Origin: Flintibacter muris
GTDB lineage: Bacteria > Bacillota > Clostridia > Oscillospirales > Oscillospiraceae
NCBI RefSeq assembly: GCF_943192995.1
Contig: NZ_CALPCP010000014.1
Span: 16,748 to 80,747 of the forward strand
DNA: 64,000 nt
Direction of reading: 5' to 3'
The position numbers were made by a program, and so were the translations under genes. A model generated the notes under the pieces. It had not been told where the DNA came from and searched no databases. It saw nothing but the letters and a program-made list of their open reading frames with translations. Below, one piece after another: positions 16,899 through 25,485 of the stretch; the first letter of the stretch is position 1; every line of letters starts with the position of its first letter.

Positions 16899-16921
16899 GC
16901 GGCGGCCTGTGGCCGCCCGCA
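16899..16921. repeat. R1 palindrome
   Basis: GCGGCGGCCTGTGGCCGCCCGC core between the small acidic gene and the DUF3006-like gene. Tail sequences TCTGACAG and TGACAGCAAATCTGATGA lie on either side, as at other copies. Confidence 0.65.
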
Positions 16922-16961
16922 GAAACAAATGGCCTGCCTGTGACAGCAAATCTGATGATTT

Positions 16962-17129
16962 TTATACGTTCACCAGCTCCCACTGGAAGTCCTCCAGCTT
17001 CAACCGGCTGCCCAATGTCGTGCCCTCCGGGAGCAGGAACATGGTGATGGAGTGCTCCTGGCCGCTGTCGGTAACTAATTCGGCGTAATCGCCGTTGATG
17101 GCGCGGACTGTATAAAAAATGGTGTCCAA
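16962..17129 (-). CDS. DUF3006-like small protein, TTG start
   Basis: The TTG at 17129 is chosen because GCGAGGAGGG lies 8 nt upstream. The only in-frame ATG (17201) is far upstream and lacks a site. This gives 55 residues: DTIFYTVRAINGDYAELVTDSGQEH and a LLPEGTTLGSRLKLED block. The order of strands and the LPEG...G pattern match DUF3006, small beta proteins of unknown role. It is divergent from a 40-residue ORF across a short inverted repeat. Confidence 0.65.
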   Translation of the reverse strand: MDTIFYTVRAINGDYAELVTDSGQEHSITMFLLPEGTTLGSRLKLEDFQWELVNV

Positions 17130-17176
17130 TAAAATTCCCTCCTCGCAAGAAAAGTCCGGTTTATGGGACTGCTCCT

Positions 17177-17202
17177 CTTGTATACTGTAGTCACAATACA
17201 AG
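17177..17202. promoter_or_regulatory. Inverted repeat between two divergent small genes
   Basis: CTTGTAT (17177-17183) and ATACAAG (17196-17202) are perfect complements 12 nt apart, and a TATACT lies inside. The site falls between the DUF3006-like gene and the 40-residue ORF and may be a shared operator or promoter. Confidence 0.45.
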
Positions 17203-17218
17203 AAAGGAGCAAGACGCT

Positions 17219-17341
17219 ATGGATTACAACATTGTTTGGGTAAGGGGACACGTGGAGGTCTATGACTGGGCCGGGCGGTTTTGCTTCTCCGCCGACAACG
17301 AGCGGGAGGCCCGGGAAGAGCTGGCCGCGTCCGCCGCTTAA
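17219..17341 (+). CDS. 40-residue small protein
   Basis: AGAAAGGAGC lies 6-8 nt upstream of the ATG. The product begins MDYNIVWVRGHVEVYDW and ends EREAREELAASAA. It has a beta-strand-like first half (VEVYD...FCFSADN) and a helical end. It is soluble and slightly acidic, with no known domain recognised. The good ribosome binding site, compact composition and convergent terminator with groEL support it as a real gene. Confidence 0.6.
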   Translation: MDYNIVWVRGHVEVYDWAGRFCFSADNEREAREELAASAA

Positions 17342-17370
17342 CGGGCCGTCAAGGCAGCGGCCCCTGTAAA

Positions 17371-17398
17371 AAAGCCCGGAGCTTACGCTCCGGGCTTT
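17371..17398. terminator. Bidirectional terminator, 40-residue gene / groEL
   Basis: AAAGCCCGGAGC and GCTCCGGGCTTT form a 12-bp stem with a TTAC loop. An A-run on the left gives a T-tract for the leftward groEL message. Confidence 0.92.
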
Positions 17399-17405
17399 GG
17401 ACTTT

Positions 17406-19037
<1,632 letters not shown>

Positions 19038-19060
19038 TTACCTCCAAAATATATTTTGTT

Positions 19061-19208
19061 AAGGCTTCCCCCCCTCAGGGGGGAAGCTGGCGCCGCCGCA
19101 GGCGGCGGCTGATGAGGGGGCTGCGGAGGTGCTGAGCCTCTCAAGAACTCACCCTCATCCGCCCCAGTGTGAGCACTGGGGCACCTTCCCCCTGGAAGGG
19201 GGAGGCTT
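19061..19208. repeat. R2 element (MITE-like) between groES and groEL
   Basis: Ends AAGGCTTCCCCC and GGGGGAGGCTT are inverted. Inside are CGCCGCAGGCGGCG and CCCCAGTGTGAGCACTGGGG hairpins and facing TGATGAGGG/CCCTCATC blocks. The same order of parts occurs at 41296-41430. The element is about 148 bp, non-coding, and inserted within the groESL operon. Confidence 0.75.
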
Positions 19209-19209
19209 A

Positions 19210-19524
<315 letters not shown>

Positions 19525-19545
19525 TTAGGATCAACAAACTTTGTT

Positions 19546-19572
19546 TTAGCACTTAAAAGTTTCGAGTGCTAA
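19546..19572 (-). promoter_or_regulatory. CIRCE element (HrcA operator)
   Basis: TTAGCACTT-N9-GAGTGCTAA is the CIRCE inverted repeat with one departure from the consensus TTAGCACTC in the left arm. It lies between the -10 box and the groES start codon. Confidence 0.95.
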
Positions 19573-19583
19573 CTCTGTTTAAG

Positions 19584-19612
19584 ATAATAACCTCTTCCGG
19601 CAAAAAAATCAA
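19584..19612 (-). promoter_or_regulatory. groESL promoter
   Basis: On the minus strand TTGATT (19607-19612), 17 nt, TATTAT (19584-19589). The -35 box sits in one arm and tail of the terminator hairpin at 19602-19642, so the antisense RNA unit ends exactly where groESL begins. Confidence 0.85.
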
Positions 19613-19642
19613 CCCCCAATTTCAAAAAATCGGGGGTTGATT
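19602..19642 (-). terminator. Intrinsic terminator of the antisense RNA
   Basis: On the minus strand AATCAACCCCC pairs with GGGGGTTGATT (11 bp), followed by a run of seven T. No minus-strand protein gene lies just upstream, so the natural client is the antisense transcript from 19969. Confidence 0.8.
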
Positions 19643-19780
19643 TGAAAGGTTTTACATTTCGTTCACAAACAGCCTTTCGGAGTGCTAAATTCGTGGAGCT
19701 TGCAAGGGCTGTCGGGCTATACTACCATTAAGCAAGAGCAGGCAGGGCCAATCCTCAGCAAGTTCCAGGAGGTGAGGCCG

Positions 19781-19933
19781 GTGAGCGTAGGCGAGATCCT
19801 GACATTACATTTGCTCATCATTGCGGCGATCACTTTGGTAATCACTATCGGACGGCACCTAAAGAAGCAGCCGCCCCCTAACCCCAGTAAGAAGACGGCA
19901 TTTTCTCAAGCTATAAACTTGTCTGAAGATTGA
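19781..19933 (+). CDS. Holin-like small toxin candidate (type I)
   Basis: GTG start with AGGAGG 8 nt upstream; 50 residues. It reads VSVGEILTLHLLIIAAITLV..., a single hydrophobic helix, then a basic stretch GRHLKKQ and a Pro/Lys-rich polar tail. This is the pattern of the short 'putative holin-like toxin' (Hol-Tox, TxpA-type) family in Firmicutes: an E-x-LTL start, a membrane helix, then a basic end. A longer frame from a GTG at 19682 lacks a ribosome binding site. A discrete antisense transcription unit covers it. Toxicity is inferred. Confidence 0.6.
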   Translation: MSVGEILTLHLLIIAAITLVITIGRHLKKQPPPNPSKKTAFSQAINLSED

Positions 19934-19975
19934 CTGTCTTCCAGCTGCAACCTGGTTGACCGCCCTCTTGCGCAT

Positions 19976-20004
19976 ATTATAACTTTATCCCTCCGCTTTG
20001 TCAA
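19976..20004 (-). promoter_or_regulatory. Perfect consensus promoter directed against the toxin gene
   Basis: On the minus strand TTGACA (19999-20004), 17-nt spacer, TATAAT (19976-19981). The -35 box overlaps the TGA stop of the leftward XRE gene. Transcription should start near 19969 and run into the 3' end of the holin-like ORF. Confidence 0.85.
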
Positions 20005-20243
20005 GCCGTCCCGTCCGGGGCGGCTTGGTTCATTTCCCGGCAGTCCGTCCGGCCCAGAAGGTAATCTGTGCTGACGTTGAAGTAGTCCGCCAAAAAGACC
20101 AGGCCGTCAAAATCCGGGCAGCTGGTGGCATACTCATAGCATTGATAGCCACGCAGTTTTAGGCCACAGATTTCCGCCATTTCACGCTGTTTCAGGCCCC
20201 GCTCCTGGCGTAGTTTCTTCAAACGTTCAGAAAATTTTATCAT
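20001..20243 (-). CDS. XRE-family regulator (module 2)
   Basis: 80 residues from the ATG at 20243, which has GGAGGTATTTT upstream. The helix-turn-helix is LKQREMAEICGLKLRGYQCYEY, followed by DGLVFLADYFNVSTDYLLGR, the usual second half. The end is short and polar. It is divergent from a small frameshifted gene whose promoter contains a 17-nt direct repeat. Its 3' end hosts the antisense promoter for the neighbouring toxin candidate. Confidence 0.85.
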   Translation of the reverse strand: MIKFSERLKKLRQERGLKQREMAEICGLKLRGYQCYEYATSCPDFDGLVFLADYFNVSTDYLLGRTDCREMNQAAPDGTA

Positions 20244-20260
20244 AAAATACCTCCAGGCAC

Positions 20261-20309
20261 TTGACACGCATAATCTTTACATATATTATAGACGCATAGT
20301 TGTTACATA
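20261..20309 (+). promoter_or_regulatory. Promoter with direct-repeat operators (module 2)
   Basis: TTGACA (20261-20266), 17 nt, TATTAT (20284-20289). CGCATAATCTTTACATA (20267-20283) fills the spacer and recurs as CGCATAGTTGTTACATA (20293-20309), with 14 of 17 bases the same. These are likely binding sites for the divergent XRE protein. Confidence 0.75.
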
Positions 20310-20324
20310 AAAGGAGCCGCAAAC

Positions 20325-20587
20325 ATGAATCCTATGCTCAACATCCTATTCCTTGACAACCCTCACATTCCAAAGCAGGTCCGCGCATTTTGCAACCCCT
20401 CCCGGAGTACCGGGAGGCGGAACAGGTCTTTCGGGCCGCAGAGCAGGAGCTTGAAAGGCGGTTGGGCTATGAGGTATTCAACCGGTTCATTGAAGCGCAG
20501 TCCCACTACACAGCCCAGCAGACCCACGCCTATTATCTTTTCGGCCTGGGTCTGCGTCAAGAGGTCTTATCGGCGCTGGTGGGCTGA
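20325..20587 (+). pseudogene. Frameshifted DUF6809-like small gene (module 2)
   Basis: AAAGGAGCC and a strong promoter lead to ATG at 20325, reading MNPMLNILFLDNPHIPKQVRA. Around 20385-20392 the protein-like frame moves by one base and continues as PLPEYREAEQVFRAAEQELERRLG... to HAYYLFGLGLRQEVLSALVG, ending at 20587. Joined, the parts match the plan of DUF6809-type proteins (short start, YR...E helix pair, F-G-L-G end). The bases near the shift (CATTTTGCAACCCC) form no good slippery site, so a single-base indel is likelier than programmed shifting. The end overlaps the convergent kinase gene by 31 nt. Confidence 0.6.
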
Positions 20588-21486
20588 TAACCGGCCCCGG
20601 CGGGATAGAAGAAGTTCACCTTCTTTTCCGACAGGCGGATGGTAAAGGCGGTATCCCGCATGACCTCGCCGTCCACCACCACGGTGATGGGCTCCCGGGC
20701 GGAAAAGCTCACACACTGGCCATGATGGGCAAAAATCAGCTCCGGATACCTGCGGTACTGCCCCTTGGCATACTTGCCCACCAGGCGCACAAAGGTAAAC
20801 AGGCTGACCTGTTTTACCAGCAGCATGTCCAGCACGCCGTCGTCTGGCATAGCCTCCCCTACGGGCATGAACCCCCCGCCGTAGTGCCGACCGTTGCACA
20901 CGCACAGCAGCGAGGCGGGCTTGTCCTCCCACCGGAGCTCCCCCATCTGCACCGACATAGGCCGGGCGATTCCCTTAAAAAAGATGTTTTCAATCAGAGC
21001 CAGGGTATAGGCCCCGATTCCCGAGACAAACCGCCAGTCCTTGTACCGGTGGACATCGGCGGCCACCCGGGCGTCTACCCCGGCGCAGGCCACGTCAATG
21101 CCCAGATGTCCGTTGCAGTCGATCAGGTCAAAGGGGGTCTGGGGCCCGTTGGCCAGGGCCTCCAGGTCATAGAACACAGTCCGGTAATCGGGGCCGAAAA
21201 TTTTCAGGAAGTCGTTCCCCGTCCCCTTGGGGACGTTGGTGACGGCCACATGCTCCAGCCCCGCCGCGCCGTTGACCACCTCGTTGAGGGTGCCGTCGCC
21301 GCCGCAGGCGTAGACCCGGAGAGGCTCCCCGGAACGGGCCGCCTCCAGGGTAAAGCGCCGGGCGTCCCCCTCCCCCTGGGTGTACACCACCTGGTGAGGG
21401 AAGGATAACTTGTCCAGCAGCTCTTCCATCTGACGGGTGGTCTCCTTTTTGCCCGCAGCGGGATTGATGATGAATAGATGGTGCAT
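20557..21486 (-). CDS. Diacylglycerol/lipid kinase (DagK/YegS family)
   Basis: 309 residues from the ATG at 21486 (GGGGGGAAGG upstream). The family motifs are clear: FIINPAAGKK at the start, GGDGTLNEVVNG and KGTGNDF for nucleotide binding, and the C-terminal beta-sandwich. It should phosphorylate diacylglycerol or a related lipid at the inner membrane face, recycling lipid in wall or teichoic-acid synthesis. It is the last gene of a leftward cluster after the rRNA methyltransferase. Confidence 0.9.
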   Translation of the reverse strand: MHHLFIINPAAGKKETTRQMEELLDKLSFPHQVVYTQGEGDARRFTLEAARSGEPLRVYACGGDGTLNEVVNGAAGLEHVAVTNVPKGTGNDFLKIFGPDYRTVFYDLEALANGPQTPFDLIDCNGHLGIDVACAGVDARVAADVHRYKDWRFVSGIGAYTLALIENIFFKGIARPMSVQMGELRWEDKPASLLCVCNGRHYGGGFMPVGEAMPDDGVLDMLLVKQVSLFTFVRLVGKYAKGQYRRYPELIFAHHGQCVSFSAREPITVVVDGEVMRDTAFTIRLSEKKVNFFYPAGAGYQPTSADKTS

Positions 21487-21556
21487 GTCCTTCCCCCCTT
21501 GCAGGGGCGAATATGATCCGCCCAAAAGCCTCCCTTTGCAAAGGGGGCTTTCTCAC

Positions 21557-22672
21557 TTACAGGTACATAAACAGGTCACATTTCAGCATCCCGTTATACA
21601 GCTTGCGCTTTTTGTCCGCCCGCTTGCCAAAGGTCCGCTCAAATTCGGTGTGGGAGGACAGCAGATACAGCTTCCAGCCCTCCGGGAACTTGTCCCAGGC
21701 CTTGCCAAAGGCGCGGTACAGCTCCTCCGCCTCCCTGCGCTCCATCACCCGCTCGCCGTAGGGCGGGTTGGTCACCACCCGGCCGTACAGTCCGCCCCAG
21801 TGGAACCGGGTGGCGTCGTCCACGTCAAAGCGGACGATATCCTCCACCTCGGCCAGCTGGGCGTTGTGGCGGGCCAGGGCTACCGCCTCGGAGTCAATGT
21901 CGCCGCCCCAGATCTCGTACGCGCCGTCAAACTCCCGGTCCATCGCCTCACCGGCGGCGGACATCCAGTGCTTTTTATCCAGCCAGCCCCACTTCTGGGC
22001 AGAGAAGGACCGGTTCAGGCCGGGGGCCCGGTTCTTGGCGATAAGAGCCGCCTCAATGGGGATGGTCCCCGAGCCGCAGAAGGGGTCGCACAGGGGGTCC
22101 TTCCCCCGGTAGCGGGACAGCAGTACCAACCCGGCGGCCAGCGTCTCCCGCAGGGGGGCGGCCACTCCCTGGGCCCGGTAGCCCCGCTTGTGGAGGCCGG
22201 GACCGGAGGTATCCAGCATCAGTACCGCCTCATCCCCCATAATAGAAAACTGCACCTGATACAGCGCCCCGGTCTCCGGGAGGGTATTCAGGCGGTATTT
22301 GCCGCCCAGCCGGGCGGCAATCGCTTTTTTCACAATGGACTGGCAGGCGGGCACCGAGTGGAGGGCGGAGTTGAGGCAGTGGCCCTTCACCGGGAACTGG
22401 CCCTCTCTGGGGATAAAGTCCTCCCAGGGCAGGGCGCGCACCCCCTCAAAGAGGGCGTCGAAATCCCGGGCGGGGAAGCTCCCCAGCACCAGCAGCACCC
22501 GCTCCCCGGTACGGACGTTCAAATTGAGCCGGGGCAGATCAGCGTCCGTCCCGGCGCACAGCACCCGGCCGTTTTCCGCCCGGACCTGCGGCAGCTCCAG
22601 CCGCCGCAGCTCATCAGCGCAGATTCCCTCCAGCCCGAAGAGGGTGGGGATGGCAAATTGTAATTCTGACAT
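21557..22672 (-). CDS. THUMP-domain 23S rRNA guanine N2-methyltransferase (RlmL/YpsC type)
   Basis: 371 residues. The N-terminal 60 form a ferredoxin-like fold, then a THUMP RNA-binding domain to about 160. The Rossmann methyltransferase follows with CDPFCGSGTIPIEAA (SAM site) and the catalytic NPPYGER. This is the YpsC/RlmL-N type that methylates a guanine in 23S rRNA. The start is supported by its AGGAACCCC spacing. It lies between a lipid kinase and an ankyrin-like gene; no functional link is evident. Confidence 0.92.
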   Translation of the reverse strand: MSELQFAIPTLFGLEGICADELRRLELPQVRAENGRVLCAGTDADLPRLNLNVRTGERVLLVLGSFPARDFDALFEGVRALPWEDFIPREGQFPVKGHCLNSALHSVPACQSIVKKAIAARLGGKYRLNTLPETGALYQVQFSIMGDEAVLMLDTSGPGLHKRGYRAQGVAAPLRETLAAGLVLLSRYRGKDPLCDPFCGSGTIPIEAALIAKNRAPGLNRSFSAQKWGWLDKKHWMSAAGEAMDREFDGAYEIWGGDIDSEAVALARHNAQLAEVEDIVRFDVDDATRFHWGGLYGRVVTNPPYGERVMERREAEELYRAFGKAWDKFPEGWKLYLLSSHTEFERTFGKRADKKRKLYNGMLKCDLFMYL

Positions 22673-22692
22673 GGGGTTCCTCGTTTCTCTTT

Positions 22693-22718
22693 TGTAGGGG
22701 CGGCCTTTGGCCGCCCGT
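22693..22718. repeat. R1 palindrome
   Basis: TGTAGGGGCGGCCTTTGGCCGCCCG core between the methyltransferase and the ankyrin-like gene. Confidence 0.65.
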
Positions 22719-22723
22719 CTTTA

Positions 22724-23752
22724 TTACGGCTGCAATCCGGTCAGCCCCGCCTCTCTCAGGTGGTCCTGGGGGGTCTTGCCGGCAAAATCGGGCTGGGTCA
22801 GGGAAATGTCCATGGCGAGCAGCTCCCCTGCCCGCTTCTCCGCCCGGCGGGCGTCGGCCTGAAAGTGCTTGTCCCCTCTGTAGTGCCGGTAGAGCAGGGC
22901 GCAGCAGGACAGCAGATTCCGGCCCATCTCGTCCCGGCTGTCCAGCCCCTTTTCCAGCCCCTTGAGGAAGGCGGTCATAGCCTTCTTGCTGGCGAAGGGC
23001 CTGGCGGTGGGGCCGGAAAAATCCTGCATCAGAAAATCATACTCCACCGTATCCAGATAGAAGGGCGGAATCTCAGGCAGGCGGTCGGGATACATCTCCC
23101 GGACGGCGGCCAGGGTCTGGGAAAAATCCCTCCAGCAGGACATCCAGGGGACGGTGCCCCCCTTCCCCTGGTGCCAGCTCAGCCAGCCATCCAGGAAGGG
23201 CCGCTTGCAGCCCTGGAGCATACTGGTTCGGGGCGTGAAGATATCACAGCCGCCCCGGACTAAAATGCTGTCCATCCGGTCATCCATGGTGGGGGTGACG
23301 TCCTGAAGCTCCACCCCGGGACAGCTCAGCAGATACTCGGCCATCTCGTAATTTTTGTCCTGCACGGCGTAGCGCAGAGCGGTATAGCCGTATCGGTCCC
23401 GCTGGTTGATGTCGCAGCCCAAGTCCACCAGCTTTTGGGCAAACTCGTTCTCAAATTGGAGCAGGTACTCCAGGGAAAAATCCCGGCACCGGAGGAAGAA
23501 GGCCCGCATCAGCTCGTTCCGGCCCTCCTGGGCGTAAAGGCCGCCCTCCTGCCTGTTCCAAAATTCCACCGCGTCCCGGACACGGCCGATGGTCAGCTCC
23601 ATCAGCGCCGTCCGGCCGTACTCCTCCACCCCGTCCAGCCCGCCGCGGCTGCTGAGGAACTCCACCAGGGCGTCAAAGTCCACCTTCAGCAGAATTTCGT
23701 AGAGCTCCATACCCGAAAAATGGATCCCCTTTTTGATCGGCAGCAAACTCAT
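22724..23752 (-). CDS. Ankyrin-repeat-like protein
   Basis: 342 residues. At least two ankyrin-type repeats are visible: GLDGVEEYGRTALMELTI near residue 38, and GCDINQRDRYGYTALRYAVQ near 110 followed by NYEMAEYLLSC. The remainder is helical and of unknown type, with a second possible repeat near the end (DFAGKTPQDHLREAGL). The ATG overlaps the murI stop by 4 nt and has GGAGGAG upstream, so it is coupled to the racemase. It is probably a cytoplasmic protein-binding factor. Confidence 0.75.
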   Translation of the reverse strand: MSLLPIKKGIHFSGMELYEILLKVDFDALVEFLSSRGGLDGVEEYGRTALMELTIGRVRDAVEFWNRQEGGLYAQEGRNELMRAFFLRCRDFSLEYLLQFENEFAQKLVDLGCDINQRDRYGYTALRYAVQDKNYEMAEYLLSCPGVELQDVTPTMDDRMDSILVRGGCDIFTPRTSMLQGCKRPFLDGWLSWHQGKGGTVPWMSCWRDFSQTLAAVREMYPDRLPEIPPFYLDTVEYDFLMQDFSGPTARPFASKKAMTAFLKGLEKGLDSRDEMGRNLLSCCALLYRHYRGDKHFQADARRAEKRAGELLAMDISLTQPDFAGKTPQDHLREAGLTGLQP

Positions 23753-24594
23753 GGCCGCTCCTCCCTCCTCTGTCCGCTCAGCTCCATGGGCGGGTAAAAC
23801 TCCACCCGGTCCACCCGCTCCAGCCCCACCTGACGGGCCCGGAGGGCGTACTCGGCCACGTCGCCGGTGGTGTAAACGGTCAGCTTGCCGGGGGAGGTCT
23901 GGGGATTGGCCAGCCCCTCACGGTCCAGGTAAGTCTTCAGCCCCTGGGCCATCTCCTCCGCTGGATCAACGAGAGGCAGGCCGGGGTACAGCTTATGGAT
24001 GCTGTCCGCCACCAGCGGGTAGTGGGTACAGCCCAAAACGCAGCAGTCCACCTTGTCCTCCAGCACCATCTGGTCCAGCTCCTGACGGAGGTTTTCCTCC
24101 ACCTGGATCATCCCCTGGGGGTCCCCCAGGCTGTGCTCCACCAGCCGGGCCAGGTCGGAGCAGCCGCAGCTGAGCACCACAACCTTTCTGGGGCTCTGGG
24201 CCGATATCTTCTGCGGATAAATTCCGGAGTTGTGGGTAAAGACGGTGGAGATCACCCCCACCTTATCTGCCTCCAGCCTGGCCGCTGCGTCCGCCCCCGC
24301 CTGAACCGCGTTGAACACAGGGCAGGACACCTCGTCCTCGCATTGGCCAATCACGCAGGAGATGGTGTTGCAGGCCACCAGCAGGGCTTTCACCTCCTGG
24401 CACTCCATAAACCGGAACATATACCGGGCCATGTCCACAATGGTCTTCTGAGAGTGGTTGCCGTAGGGGATATGGGCGCCGTCGCCGAAGTAGAGCAGTT
24501 CCTCGCCCGGCAGCAGCTTTTGTACCTGACGGGCCACGCTGAACCCCCCGATTCCGGAGTCCAGAATGCCGATTGGGCTGGTTGAATGTGACAT
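23749..24594 (-). CDS. murI: Glutamate racemase
   Basis: 281 residues from the ATG at 24594 with TTGGAGGAACCCT upstream. It has all main motifs: GILDSGIGGFSV (with the catalytic Asp), the first catalytic cysteine in LLVACNT, and the second in CCVLGCTHYP. It makes D-glutamate for peptidoglycan in the cytoplasm. A repeat (GGCGGGTAATACCCGCC) lies upstream. Being next to the WalRK wall-control operon fits cell-wall control, although a transcript linking them is not proven. Confidence 0.95.
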   Translation of the reverse strand: MSHSTSPIGILDSGIGGFSVARQVQKLLPGEELLYFGDGAHIPYGNHSQKTIVDMARYMFRFMECQEVKALLVACNTISCVIGQCEDEVSCPVFNAVQAGADAAARLEADKVGVISTVFTHNSGIYPQKISAQSPRKVVVLSCGCSDLARLVEHSLGDPQGMIQVEENLRQELDQMVLEDKVDCCVLGCTHYPLVADSIHKLYPGLPLVDPAEEMAQGLKTYLDREGLANPQTSPGKLTVYTTGDVAEYALRARQVGLERVDRVEFYPPMELSGQRREERP

Positions 24595-24666
24595 AGGGTT
24601 CCTCCAAGTTTCCAATGTAGAGGCGGGTAATACCCGCCCCTACAGTCTATGCTCCTCTCTCCCCGC

Positions 24667-25482
24667 TTAGGACACCCGGCTCAACCCTCCTGTGACGGTA
24701 TCCAGCTGATAAGCCCCCGTGTCGGTGGTTATCCGCCACACCGGGGTGAGCGTAATGGGGCCGGACAGAGAGGCGGCGGCCACATAGCCCGGTTCAATGG
24801 CATCGATGCGGTTGCACACGTCGCCCAAGGCGCTGACGCCGTTGTAAAAATTGATCAGAGCGGTGGCCACCGAGATATTTTTCCGGGCAGCATCCTCCTG
24901 GGGACTGCCCACCAGCTGCCTTCCGGAGGTCATAGCGGTCAGGCTGTCCCCCCGGCACACCAGGGTCACCTGCTGGTTAAACAGGGGCACGCCCCTCCAG
25001 GTCTGACGGAAAATCAGCTCGTCCTCCGCCTCCTCTAGGATAATCCCCTGGAAACCCATGCGCGCCATCAGCTCCAGGCAGTCTGCCGCCCGGTCGCTCC
25101 CCAGGGGAAAGGCCCCCCTCTCCAGCTGGGCGGAAAAGGTGCTGTCGCTGTGAAACTGGACAGAGCCCTTGTCGTTGAAATAGCGGTAGACCTCGCCCCC
25201 CCGGGACTCGGCGGTTACCGGACCGCCCAGCAGGGCGGCGGCGGCCTTCTCCTCCCCGGTCAGGTCCCGCTCCACAGTCTGGGGTAGCAGCTCCATAGCC
25301 TGGGGGATGACGTCCTCATCCACCTCAACCCCCCGGTTGCGCAGGAACTGGACCGCATCCTCCCGGGCCCGGCTGAGCAGACGGCTGCCCTGAATGGCCT
25401 GGCCTCCCACCAGCACCAGAAGGGCCAGGTTGGTGACGGCCAGGATGACCAGGATGATATTTTTCATCTTGCTCCATGGCAT
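24667..25482 (-). CDS. yycI: YycI-like regulatory membrane protein
   Basis: 271 residues: a short basic start (WSKMKN), one N-terminal membrane helix, then an extracytoplasmic YycH/YycI-type domain ending in a strand-rich part (TPVWRITTDTGAYQLDTVTG). YycI pairs with YycH to restrain the WalK sensor. It lies 3 nt after the yycH-like gene and is the last gene of the operon. Sequence similarity is low by eye, so the call leans on the domain layout and gene order. Confidence 0.8.
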   Translation of the reverse strand: MPWSKMKNIILVILAVTNLALLVLVGGQAIQGSRLLSRAREDAVQFLRNRGVEVDEDVIPQAMELLPQTVERDLTGEEKAAAALLGGPVTAESRGGEVYRYFNDKGSVQFHSDSTFSAQLERGAFPLGSDRAADCLELMARMGFQGIILEEAEDELIFRQTWRGVPLFNQQVTLVCRGDSLTAMTSGRQLVGSPQEDAARKNISVATALINFYNGVSALGDVCNRIDAIEPGYVAAASLSGPITLTPVWRITTDTGAYQLDTVTGGLSRVS

Positions 25483-25485
25483 GGC

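Larger units (their letters stand above)
19602..19969 (-). ncRNA. Candidate antisense antitoxin RNA
   Basis: A perfect consensus promoter (19976-20004) and an intrinsic terminator (19602-19642) define a minus-strand transcript of about 365 nt. It has no good ORF. It runs fully antisense to the 50-residue holin-like gene at 19781-19933 and its upstream region. This is the layout of type I antitoxin RNAs. A stem CTGGAAGA/TCTTCAG lies near its 5' end. The RNA itself has not been seen; the call rests on its signals and placement. Confidence 0.6.

Noticed and set aside
19680..19688. GAGTGCTAA half of a second CIRCE site
   Set aside because: No matching left arm 9 nt away. The half-site alone is not enough, and it lies outside the groESL promoter.
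19682..19780. Upstream GTG start for the holin-like ORF
   Set aside because: No ribosome binding site at 19682, and the added residues are not membrane-protein-like. The GTG at 19781 has AGGAGG with proper spacing.
20385..20400. Programmed -1 frameshift in the DUF6809-like gene
   Set aside because: No X-XXY-YYZ slippery heptamer and no clear downstream stem. A simple indel explains it better.
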